Positions 1 through 6,688 of a DNA stretch of 17,934 nt are shown here, piece after piece. How positions within the stretch are numbered: position 1 is the stretch's first letter; each line of letters starts with the position of its first letter. The DNA is taken from the NCBI GenBank assembly GCA_030615865.1, contig JAUWYK010000039.1, forward strand, positions 1-17,934, written 5' to 3'. The DNA is from Dehalococcoidia bacterium (GTDB lineage: Bacteria > Chloroflexota > Dehalococcoidia > Dehalococcoidales > JAUWYK01). Both the position numbers and the translations under genes were made by a program. The notes below the pieces were generated by a model. The model did no database searches. It saw only the letters and a list, made by a program, of their open reading frames with translations, and had not been told where the DNA came from.

Positions 1-1
1 T

Positions 2-721
2 TCAGGCACCAAAGTAGGCTTTTTTAACTTTCTCTTCCTCCCGAAGTTCCGCGGCATTGCCGCTTAAAACAACACGCCCTGCTTCCATAATGTAGGCTCT
101 ATCCGCTTCGACGAGGCTTCGCCTTACATTCTGTTCGACAAATAAAATAGTAATGCCCCTTTCCCTAATCTCCCCCAAAACTCTATACAGTTCATTAATT
201 AATAAGGGGGCAAGGCCAAGGGACATTTCATCAAGGAGGATAATTTTTGGGTTTGACATTAAGCCCCGCCCTAGCGCCAACATCTGTTGCTCCCCCCCGC
301 TCAGTGTCTTAGCCAGTTGAGTCTTCCTCTCTTCTAGTACCGGGAAGAGCTGGTAAACCCTTTGCAGATTTTGTGCTCTCTTAGACCTTGCCTGACGATT
401 ATAGGAACCTATTATTAGATTCTCTAAAACGGTCAGGTCGGGGAAAACCCTTCTTCCTTCCGGAACTTGGGAGATGCCAAGGTCAACTATGTGGAAAGGT
501 TCCAATGCGGAGATATTCTTCCCCTCAAATTCAATACTGCCCCTCGCTGGATGCACTAAGCCCGATATTGTGTCCAGCAGGGTGGATTTGCCCGAGCCAT
601 TGGCGCCAATAATAGCGACAATTTCTCCGGGTTTAACTGCCAGCGATACATCCCACAGGGCTTGGAAGCTCCCGTGAAATGCATCTATATGGCTAACTTT
701 CAGCAATGTCTCTTCAGGCAT
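2..721 (-). CDS. livF: LivF-type ABC transporter ATPase
   Basis: This is one of the two ATPase subunits of a branched-chain amino acid (HAAT) type ABC importer, acting on the inner face of the membrane. The 239-residue protein is complete: Walker A GANGSGKST at residues 39-47, signature LSGGEQQ at 140-146, Walker B IILLDE at 160-165. The LivF hallmark VPEGRRVFPDLTVLENL lies at 87-103, and the usual H-loop histidine is Gln197 (VEQN), as is normal for LivF. The start is ATG and the stop TGA is at 2-4. It lies 53 nt after livG in the same transcript. The two permease genes expected in such a system are not in this window and probably lie just beyond the left end. The substrate cannot be read from the ATPase; its place at the end of a phenol-carboxylation gene run suggests an aromatic compound (inference). 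Confidence 0.93.
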   Translation of the reverse strand: MPEETLLKVSHIDAFHGSFQALWDVSLAVKPGEIVAIIGANGSGKSTLLDTISGLVHPARGSIEFEGKNISALEPFHIVDLGISQVPEGRRVFPDLTVLENLIIGSYNRQARSKRAQNLQRVYQLFPVLEERKTQLAKTLSGGEQQMLALGRGLMSNPKIILLDEMSLGLAPLLINELYRVLGEIRERGITILFVEQNVRRSLVEADRAYIMEAGRVVLSGNAAELREEEKVKKAYFGA

Positions 722-774
722 TTCTTGGCTTTATTTTCCCCTATCTTACTGTGATGATAAACAATATCTCTCGT

Positions 775-1500
775 TTATACCGACTCACCCAAGTAGGCCT
801 CAATTACCTCACTGTCTTCCATTACCTCGTTCGGTGTGCCTTCGGCGATTTTCACGCCCTTATCCATCACCATAATCCTATCAACTGCCTTTATCATTAC
901 TCTCATAACATGCTCGATTAATATATATGTTATACTCTTTTCACGTACCCGTTGTAAGATCTCCAGTATCCGTGGGATTTCCTCTTCGGTTAAGCCTGCC
1001 GCCACTTCATCAAGCAGCAGTAGTGTTGGGCTGGTGGCTAAGGCTCTAGCTAATTCGAGCCTTTTCAGAGTTATCGACGCCAAATCTCTAGCGAACACGT
1101 CTTTCTTTTCTAAAAGATCTACCATATCAAGTAGTTTGGTAGCTTCACTCTCAGCGGCAGCTTTCCCCAGGCCTCTTCCATATTCTGCCACCACCACGAT
1201 GTTTTGCTGAGCGGTTAAATTGACAAAGGGCTGAGGAATCTGAAAAGTTCGAGCAATTCCAAGGTGACAGATTCTATGTGGGGCTAGACCCGTGATGTCA
1301 TGCCCTTTGAACTTTACTGTTCCAGAGTCTGGCTTGTATTCACCAGATATGAGATTTAATAGTGTTGACTTGCCAGCACCGTTTGGGCCCATCAAACCAA
1401 TGGCTTCACCCGCCTGAACATCAAAACTCATGTCTCTAACCGCCGCCAACCCTCCGAAATGCTTATTCATATCTGCCACTGAAAGAATCGGTGCTTCCAT
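775..1500 (-). CDS. livG: LivG-type ABC transporter ATPase
   Basis: This is the second ATPase subunit of the liv-type importer. From the chosen ATG it has 241 residues, with Walker A GPNGAGKST at 38-46, ARTFQIP (Q-loop) near 83-89, Walker B LLLLDE at 160-165 and the H-loop His197 (IEHVM). The LivG pattern MNKHFGGLAAV is present at the N-terminus. The signature region is unusual: where LivG normally has a YGQQRRLEIARAL-like stretch, here residues 141-154 read ASITLKRLELARAL, lacking the Gly-Gly or Gly-Gln of a standard C-loop. I believe a subgroup of LivG-like proteins shares such a loop, but this needs checking. A GTG at 1536 could add 12 residues; I prefer the ATG at 1500 because AAGGTGG stands just before it. 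It follows the solute receptor gene, separated from it by a long stem-loop. Confidence 0.92.
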   Translation of the reverse strand: MEAPILSVADMNKHFGGLAAVRDMSFDVQAGEAIGLMGPNGAGKSTLLNLISGEYKPDSGTVKFKGHDITGLAPHRICHLGIARTFQIPQPFVNLTAQQNIVVVAEYGRGLGKAAAESEATKLLDMVDLLEKKDVFARDLASITLKRLELARALATSPTLLLLDEVAAGLTEEEIPRILEILQRVREKSITYILIEHVMRVMIKAVDRIMVMDKGVKIAEGTPNEVMEDSEVIEAYLGESV

Positions 1501-1610
1501 GTCACCACCTTTTTCTCCTTGTCTGGCTTTCTCCACTGACTGGAAGTTAGCGGCAACCGCGTTTCTTTATTAGGCTAGGCTCAACCGAGTGTGCCTGCCC
1601 TTCCGATTGC

Positions 1611-1655
1611 ATCAAGCAGGGCTTGGACTACACGCCAGCCCAGGCCCTGCTTGAT
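1611..1655 (-). other. 16-bp intercistronic stem-loop between receptor gene and livG
   Basis: The arms at 1611-1626 and 1640-1655 are complementary over 16 bp with only one G-T wobble, around a 13-nt loop. The hairpin begins 15 nt after the stop of the solute receptor gene. There is no T-run after it on the minus strand, so it is not a standard intrinsic terminator. It resembles the hairpins known after binding-protein genes of other ABC operons, which protect the upstream message or reduce read-through so that the receptor is made in excess of the ATPases. That role is inferred. Confidence 0.75.
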
Positions 1656-1670
1656 TTATTCATGTCTGGT

Positions 1671-3014
1671 TTAGTCTGGGTAAGGCATGGGGAATATAAA
1701 CTCAGCCGTCGCCGGTAAGAAGTCGTTAAAGGAAAGGACGCACTCATATTCCCATACCCATGGTTTATCCGTCTTCACCCACTGGCCAAATTGGACTGGG
1801 AACCGGTGACACTGTGTCCCTTCTTCAAACGCGACACGCCCCCACATCGTGTTCATATCGGTTTCATCTAAAGCGGCCACAATGGCAGCTCCGTCAAGTG
1901 TGCCGGCTCTCTCAATGGCATCAATAAATACCTGCACTCCCATATAAGCGAAGCCTATACCCTGGTTCAACGGTTCTCCGGTCGCGTCAAGCCATCTTTG
2001 TGCTAGCGATTGGGGAGTGGTGTCACCAATACCGACGGCACCTTGAATTGATGGATCCCAGAAAAGTTCCATACCGACAGCGTGCGGCAGGTCACCGCCC
2101 CAGGCCTCTACATCACGGAAGAAAAGTGCTCCCCTCGTCGCGAAAACCGCCTTGGGCTGAAAGCCCAGCACATGGCATTGCTTCCACATTATCCCAAAAT
2201 GAAACCCGGGAGAATTGCACCAGATCATTTCTGCGCCAAAGTCCTTCCACTCCTCTATTACGGGCGTGAAGTCAGTAATTCCCGGAGGGAATATGCCAAA
2301 TCGGTCTTCGGCACGGTAACAATCATAACCTATCCCTGTTGCATAGTCAGTAAAGCCGCTGTACCACGCGTTGCCGTCGAGGTCATCAAGGGCAGCGACA
2401 GCTATTTTCTTGTTGGTCAAGGCACCAAATTCCTCCAGAGCACCGAAATATGTCGCCATCATCGAATATCCTTTTTTACCTTCCCGAAAATCTCCCGGCA
2501 CAGTTGGAGCGCCGACAGCAAAACAATACGGCCAGGTGTATTTCCACTCTGCCTCAGCTGCCTCCTTAATACCCATCCAGGATTCAAAAGGACCGACTCC
2601 GGGAATGGATGGTATCTGATACTTGTCAGCCACATCTGCCATACCAAGGCGCATCTCTGGCGGCTCCAGAATCGTTCCCATGAAGTGCACCTTTTCGGTG
2701 AGAACCAGGTCTTCGGCAAGAGGCGCTACCTTGAGCATGTCGCTGCCCGTATCAAGGGCTATGTATCTGAGGGGTATTTTAGTTCCATACTCTTCTACAT
2801 ATACTCCCCCCAGCTTGTTGATATCCTCGACAGCCGCTTCCGCCCCAAATCTACCCTGACCAAAGGCTGCATACTTGCCCGTAAAGGACACAGTATCGCC
2901 TATACGAATTTCATCAGGGATTTCTGGCGCTGGAGCACAAGCACCCATAAATGGCAGTGCTGCCACCGTTAACGCCAGAACTAACACACCCGCTACTATC
3001 AGAAACCTTTTCAC
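1671..3014 (-). CDS. branched-chain-type ABC transporter solute-binding lipoprotein
   Basis: This is the extracytoplasmic solute receptor of the liv-type importer (periplasmic binding protein type 1, Peripla_BP_6 style). The 447-residue protein has a signal peptide with a hydrophobic core at about residues 4-22 and a lipobox ending FMGAC, so Cys26 would be lipidated. The mature start is followed by the family pattern IRIGDTVSFTGKYAAFGQGRFGA. The C-terminal half holds the usual GFAYMGVQVFIDAIERAG segment and ALDETDMNTMWG. The start is GTG at 3014 with AAAGGAGG upstream. Liv-type receptors of this class carry aromatic acids in some bacteria (for example 4-hydroxybenzoate and p-coumarate systems in Rhodopseudomonas). 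Together with the upstream phenol genes this suggests an aromatic ligand, but no ligand can be read from the sequence. Confidence 0.9.
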   Translation of the reverse strand: MKRFLIVAGVLVLALTVAALPFMGACAPAPEIPDEIRIGDTVSFTGKYAAFGQGRFGAEAAVEDINKLGGVYVEEYGTKIPLRYIALDTGSDMLKVAPLAEDLVLTEKVHFMGTILEPPEMRLGMADVADKYQIPSIPGVGPFESWMGIKEAAEAEWKYTWPYCFAVGAPTVPGDFREGKKGYSMMATYFGALEEFGALTNKKIAVAALDDLDGNAWYSGFTDYATGIGYDCYRAEDRFGIFPPGITDFTPVIEEWKDFGAEMIWCNSPGFHFGIMWKQCHVLGFQPKAVFATRGALFFRDVEAWGGDLPHAVGMELFWDPSIQGAVGIGDTTPQSLAQRWLDATGEPLNQGIGFAYMGVQVFIDAIERAGTLDGAAIVAALDETDMNTMWGRVAFEEGTQCHRFPVQFGQWVKTDKPWVWEYECVLSFNDFLPATAEFIFPMPYPD

Positions 3015-3075
3015 TGCTACCTTCCTCCTTTCCTCAAAATTTCAAGCCATGTATTCATTATCCAATTTACTTTCC

Positions 3076-3097
3076 TTACATAACGGTGCCCTCCTTA
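3076..3097 (-). other. start-stop element (ATG-TAA) with strong Shine-Dalgarno in receptor leader
   Basis: On the minus strand TAAGGAGGG (3097-3089) is followed after 7 nt by ATG and immediately by TAA (3081-3076). This is a minimal open reading frame at an ideal ribosome-binding distance, about 60 nt upstream of the real GTG start of the receptor gene. Start-stop elements can hold ribosomes in leaders. It may also be chance or a relic. Confidence 0.35.
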
Positions 3098-3103
3098 GTT
3101 TGA

Positions 3104-3132
3104 AGATTAATACATCATATTTGAAATGTCAA
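3104..3132 (-). promoter_or_regulatory. candidate internal promoter for the transporter genes
   Basis: On the minus strand a perfect TTGACA (3132-3127) is followed after 17 nt by TAATCT (3109-3104), a 3 of 6 match to the -10 consensus. It lies in the 215-bp gap between the HAD hydrolase gene and the receptor gene, the largest gap in the operon. The transporter genes may therefore be expressed both from the main operon and from this site. Confidence 0.45.
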
Positions 3133-3198
3133 TAGATTGTACTTTGTAGGTAGTGCTTCAAGAATTGGGTTCCAGTAAATTTGGCGTCCTTGGGACAT
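3115..3198 (-). CDS. 27-residue small ORF with strong ribosome-binding site, possible relic of a CoA-ligase start
   Basis: An ATG at 3198 preceded at 9 nt by a perfect AAGGAGG (3214-3208) opens 27 codons and stops at TGA 3115-3117. The peptide contains IYWNPILEALPTKYN. This resembles the start of phenylacetate-CoA ligase-like (PaaK family) proteins, which commonly begin with a W-N-P-x-x-E-x-(L/M)-P pattern. If that reading is right, the rest of the gene has been deleted and only the first exon-free stub remains, 31 nt after the HAD hydrolase gene. It could instead be a true small protein, or chance. The stop side overlaps the candidate -35 box of the receptor promoter. Confidence 0.3.
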   Translation of the reverse strand: MSQGRQIYWNPILEALPTKYNLLTFQI

Positions 3199-3229
3199 CT
3201 TAACTAACCTCCTTGCTATTTTCTTACCT

Positions 3230-3958
3230 TCATTTGCTTCTCATGTTGTAAAGGGGCGACCTATCCTTGACCAGCAGTTTGCCTACTTTAAAGAAAGGTC
3301 CTTTTAATTCTTCTATAGACCGCCATAAGTAATCGGGAGACGTTTCAGCTATAGATAGAGGATCGCTTTCTCCCCCTAGGACTATTGCCACCTTTACCCC
3401 GGCATCCCTCGCTGCTAGGATATCTGTCACGCTATCGCCTATAAAGAGGGACGAGGATTTTTTGCCCCTCAACCGCTTGACTGCCATTTCTATTCCCTCC
3501 CCGCTCGGCTTCATTAACTCTACGTCGTTGCGGGTGATAACGATGTCAAACAATCCTTTCAACCCAAACTTGACTAACGCTTTCTCTATCACCTTCTTAC
3601 TCATATTAGTCACCACACCCAGTTTGAACTCCCCCTTATCTCTCAAGCAAAGAAGGAGGCTTTTTACCCCCGTTAGTAAAGACCAATGAGACAAAGCATC
3701 CAGGTCATAACGGTCATAAATTGCATCAATTTTATTCCCCACCTCCTTTTTATCCAGCCCTCTTTCAGGAGCTAACATAATGGCTTTGTTTCTCAAGACG
3801 GCATAATTATCCTCTGCAAAAGGGAGAAGGTCAAAGCCTAATTTGGCAAGCCCTCTCTTAACCTCACTGAGAGCACCCTCTAAGTCCCACTGAAAATCCA
3901 CCAAAGTGCCCTCGAAGTCAAAGAGGAGGATTTCAAATCTTGGATATAAGTATGCCAT
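3230..3958 (-). CDS. HAD-superfamily hydrolase (phosphoglycolate phosphatase-like)
   Basis: This is a haloacid dehalogenase superfamily phosphatase of about 242 residues with a helical cap. Counting from ATG 3958, motif I is FDFEGTLVD (nucleophile Asp14), motif II is VVTNMS (Thr117), motif III is the MKPSGEG lysine (Lys150), and motif IV is GDSVTD (Asp175, Asp179). The residue two after the nucleophile, normally Asp, is Glu16. Enolase-phosphatase E1 also has D-x-E-G-T, but the rest of this protein looks like the phosphoglycolate phosphatase group. A GTG at 3988 would add 10 residues; neither start has a strong ribosome-binding site. It is unlike the two KdsC-like HAD proteins further upstream. 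A role in phosphate release or in clearing phosphorylated by-products is possible; the substrate is unknown. Confidence 0.8.
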   Translation of the reverse strand: MAYLYPRFEILLFDFEGTLVDFQWDLEGALSEVKRGLAKLGFDLLPFAEDNYAVLRNKAIMLAPERGLDKKEVGNKIDAIYDRYDLDALSHWSLLTGVKSLLLCLRDKGEFKLGVVTNMSKKVIEKALVKFGLKGLFDIVITRNDVELMKPSGEGIEMAVKRLRGKKSSSLFIGDSVTDILAARDAGVKVAIVLGGESDPLSIAETSPDYLWRSIEELKGPFFKVGKLLVKDRSPLYNMRSK

Positions 3959-4082
3959 CAATAAACCTATCCCACTAGTAACTTTCACCTTCAGCCTGAG
4001 TGCTCTTTCATCAAAGATGTCAACTCAAAGAACTTACTACATTTATCGCCGGCTCATTTTATGACTTACGCTATGAATTGTC

Positions 4083-4637
4083 TCAAAGTATAACTTCCTG
4101 GCGTTTTTCAAAGCTGGTCTCATTATTCACAAACCAAACTTTGGTTGGGGCCACCTTGTAGAACCTATTTTCCGGGGAGGCAGCAAAATCGGGGATAAGT
4201 TTTAGTTTCTCGACTAGTTTATTAAGAAAAGATACAACCCCGGGGAAGGAAAAAATTGATTTTAAATAGACGGAAGTAAAGGGGTATTTCTCAGTATATA
4301 CTTTCACAGCTTGGTATATTTCTTCTTCATGTGTAAGCATCTCCGCTATCCCTTCCATTTGAATGCCCCTTACCTTCCTCCAGTCGTTTGCAGCTTTAAG
4401 TGGGTAATCCTCGTCTATTGTGATAGCCACATGGGGGTTACGCCCGATATTCTGACAATGCAAACTACTATTGGGGTTAGATATAAAATAAAGGATAAAG
4501 CCATCATTAGCGTAAAATACCGTTGCCGCCCAAGGAACATTGTCTCGGGCAGTAGCCAAGGTCATTGTATTGTGCTTATTTAGGTATTCCAGAACTACCT
4601 CCCTCAATTCCTTTCTCTTCACTGGCATAAGGCTCAT
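4083..4637 (-). CDS. pyridoxamine 5'-phosphate oxidase-family FMN-binding split-barrel protein
   Basis: The 184-residue protein has the split-barrel fold pattern of the PNPOx-like family. The pattern is NTMTLATARDNVPWAATVFYA at residues 23-43, then ILYFISNPNSSLHCQNIGRNPHVAITI at 48-74, and VRGIQMEGIAEML at 89-101. Family members bind FMN or related flavins, or F420, and act as small reductases or oxidases, or as flavin carriers. The ATG lies 13 nt after the stop of the UbiD-riboflavin kinase fusion gene, so the two are almost certainly co-translated. Next to a UbiX gene and an FMN-making domain, it may hold, reduce or deliver FMN. This is inference; the catalytic activity cannot be read from the sequence. 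Confidence 0.8.
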   Translation of the reverse strand: MSLMPVKRKELREVVLEYLNKHNTMTLATARDNVPWAATVFYANDGFILYFISNPNSSLHCQNIGRNPHVAITIDEDYPLKAANDWRKVRGIQMEGIAEMLTHEEEIYQAVKVYTEKYPFTSVYLKSIFSFPGVVSFLNKLVEKLKLIPDFAASPENRFYKVAPTKVWFVNNETSFEKRQEVIL

Positions 4638-4650
4638 AAACTCCCTTAAC

Positions 4651-6405
4651 CTACAAAGTTTCTAGCTCCACCCATATTTCATCGCCATCCTTGGCAAGAA
4701 GCGACTCTTTGATATTAACAGGAGCGATAATCTCGATAACTTCTGGGGGGTGTACTTTGTCGGTAAAGTGCTCCGCCTGTGGGATAATAATAGCTCCTCT
4801 CATAGAACCAATTAATACTGGGAAACATTTAGCCTGGCAAAATTCAGGGGTTGGTGGTATTAAGGATATACCTTCTGCCTCTTGCAACTTTTTAAGGATG
4901 CCTAAGCTTTGGCTGTCAACATATAAATTTAACGTCCCTGGAGAAGGGAGGAATTCTAATTTAGCTTGACACTGTTCCTTTACCCAATCTAACTGGGTGA
5001 AAAAAGCCCCCTCCCCTGATCCGGAAAACATCTTACCTTTGATTCTCATTTCACTTCCTGTTTGTCCCTTCTTCAGCAGGCTTTGCATCCTGGAAAAAGA
5101 GTCTTTTGGAAAAGAAACCCTCACCCATCCCTTAACTGAATCAAAACCGGTGGCATCAATTCCCAGTTTTGCTGTTTGAAAGGTTTCAGAGCAGGAAGGA
5201 TCAATAGCCTGTCCTTTTAATCCTGGTATCACCATACTATCCTTGTCTGGTTGGCAACGGGTGATGATCGCCCACTCAACCTCTTCCGGTTCCTCAGCTT
5301 TTACTTTCTCATCCACCACCACCACCTTTTTTACCATGCCCAAGGAAAGTAGGTGCAGGATTAGGCTGCGAATGTGTTCTCTCCCCGTCTCTTTGACCCT
5401 AACTACTATCGAGGAACCAAAGGTACGGGGTATGAAATGAAAGTCTAATACAAAAGGGAAAAGCTCCCGTAAGCGAGGAGAGAATGTTGCTTCTGCAGCA
5501 AAGGTCAACAGCAAATCTGCTTCCTTCCCTGTCGGAAGCAGAGCGTGGTAAAACGGGGAATCTCTATGACTGATTCTTTTAACCTTAAAGGTAGGTGTTT
5601 TGGGTATAGTAAGGTAATAACCACTTATCTCTCCCAAAGGTCCATCTTGCCTTTCATCTTTAGCATCCAGTTCTCCCTCCAACAGGAATTCAGCGTGAGC
5701 CGGCACAGGTATATCAGCAACCGCGCTCGGTGAAACGTCTACCGGACTGCCCCTCAGTCCACCAGCTATTGTCAGTTTGTCTACCCATGGGGGGGATATG
5801 AGGGCGTTAGCCAGGAATGTTATTGGCTCGACCCCGATAACCACTGCCACCGGAAGAGGCTCCCCTTTTTCTTTGAATTTCCGGTATATGTCTGCCACCG
5901 GTGGATTATGTAAGGCAATACCCAACTCATCCTCTCCCCTTAACTCCATCCGATAGATTCCCCGACTAATAACCCCGGTATCTGGGTCTCGGGCTGAGAC
6001 CAACCCCGTAGTAATAAAGGCACTGGAATCGCCAGCGTAGTGAGTAAGGACGGGGAGAGTCTTCATGAGGTTTACCGTGGGAACAACCTTTTCTTTAACA
6101 GGACCTTCGGTTACTATCTGTGGCTCAATAGGTGTCTTAATTCTTTGTGCGAAGACCGCTACCAGCTCTTCTGACTTCACATCCATACCCAGAGAAATTA
6201 CTTTCCGTGAGAAGGTCACATTGGCTACAACTGGAATGTCATGCCCCTTCACTTTACGGAATAGAATAGCCTTTTCCATTGTAAGTGACGCCAGCCACAG
6301 AAAAGAAGAAACCTCATATTTCGGTGAAAGCTCCTCTTCCACTTCGTAAAGGTCTCCCAATCTTTTGAGACTGGCGATGGTATCTCTTAAGTCGACAAAA
6401 GGCAA
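4651..6405 (-). CDS. UbiD-family (de)carboxylase fused to CTP-dependent riboflavin kinase domain
   Basis: This 584-residue protein is over 100 residues longer than normal UbiD proteins. Residues 1-445 are a UbiD domain with GIYRMEL at 149-155 (Arg152), HAEFLLEGE at 237-245 (Glu239) and DGPLGEISGYY at 254-264. Residues about 453-582 match the archaeal-type CTP-dependent riboflavin kinase (DUF120, as in MJ0056): SGSGEG at 461-466, PGTLNL at 489-494 with the Thr and Asn that bind magnesium in that family, GAIIIP at 537-542, EVIEIIAP at 555-562 and DGDEI at 573-577. That domain would make FMN from riboflavin and CTP; UbiD enzymes use prenylated FMN. Two UbiD active-site positions differ: Ser147 stands where the metal-binding Asn is expected, and Asp254 where the first Glu of E-x-x-x-x-E is expected. 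The start is TTG with AAAGGAG upstream, 13 nt after the gamma-like gene. Confidence 0.9.
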   Translation of the reverse strand: MPFVDLRDTIASLKRLGDLYEVEEELSPKYEVSSFLWLASLTMEKAILFRKVKGHDIPVVANVTFSRKVISLGMDVKSEELVAVFAQRIKTPIEPQIVTEGPVKEKVVPTVNLMKTLPVLTHYAGDSSAFITTGLVSARDPDTGVISRGIYRMELRGEDELGIALHNPPVADIYRKFKEKGEPLPVAVVIGVEPITFLANALISPPWVDKLTIAGGLRGSPVDVSPSAVADIPVPAHAEFLLEGELDAKDERQDGPLGEISGYYLTIPKTPTFKVKRISHRDSPFYHALLPTGKEADLLLTFAAEATFSPRLRELFPFVLDFHFIPRTFGSSIVVRVKETGREHIRSLILHLLSLGMVKKVVVVDEKVKAEEPEEVEWAIITRCQPDKDSMVIPGLKGQAIDPSCSETFQTAKLGIDATGFDSVKGWVRVSFPKDSFSRMQSLLKKGQTGSEMRIKGKMFSGSGEGAFFTQLDWVKEQCQAKLEFLPSPGTLNLYVDSQSLGILKKLQEAEGISLIPPTPEFCQAKCFPVLIGSMRGAIIIPQAEHFTDKVHPPEVIEIIAPVNIKESLLAKDGDEIWVELETL

Positions 6406-6418
6406 AGGTCTCCTTTGC

Positions 6419-6676
6419 TTACCTATAGCGTTCAGGTATCTTATTCACCCTCTCCACATTTTTAATAGACCAGGGTTGTCCCACCCACTGTCCCTTACCC
6501 AGCCGAAGCCAGAGGCGGTCAGGATACTTTTCGGGATTTCTAGAGATGAGAGCCTTGACAAACTCACAGCGATATTTTTTCCTTCCTGGGGTGAGGTCCC
6601 TTATGAGCATCTCCTGTTCCACATCTTCCCGAACTTCATCTAAATCTGTCAAGATAAAGGTATCGTATTCTTTCAT
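6419..6676 (-). CDS. ppcC: phenylphosphate carboxylase gamma-subunit-like small protein
   Basis: The gene encodes 85 residues (about 10 kDa), the size known for the gamma subunit of Thauera aromatica phenylphosphate carboxylase, which forms the core enzyme with two UbiD-like subunits. The protein is charged and soluble, begins MKEYDTFILTDL, and has RDLTPGRKKY at about residues 26-35 and WLRLGKGQWVGQPWSIK at 55-71. No signal peptide or membrane segment is seen. It starts 12 nt after the second UbiD gene with AAGGAAG as ribosome-binding site, and ends 13 nt before the UbiD-riboflavin kinase gene. The assignment rests on size, position between UbiD genes and a remembered likeness to PpcC, not on a search. 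It could be another small UbiD partner. Confidence 0.62.
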   Translation of the reverse strand: MKEYDTFILTDLDEVREDVEQEMLIRDLTPGRKKYRCEFVKALISRNPEKYPDRLWLRLGKGQWVGQPWSIKNVERVNKIPERYR

Positions 6677-6688
6677 ATTTCTTCCTTC

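Noticed and set aside
2082..2972. A 296-codon plus-strand frame opposite the solute receptor gene.
   Set aside because: The minus-strand frame has a signal peptide, lipobox and receptor-family pattern; the plus-strand product has no recognisable domain and no ribosome-binding site.
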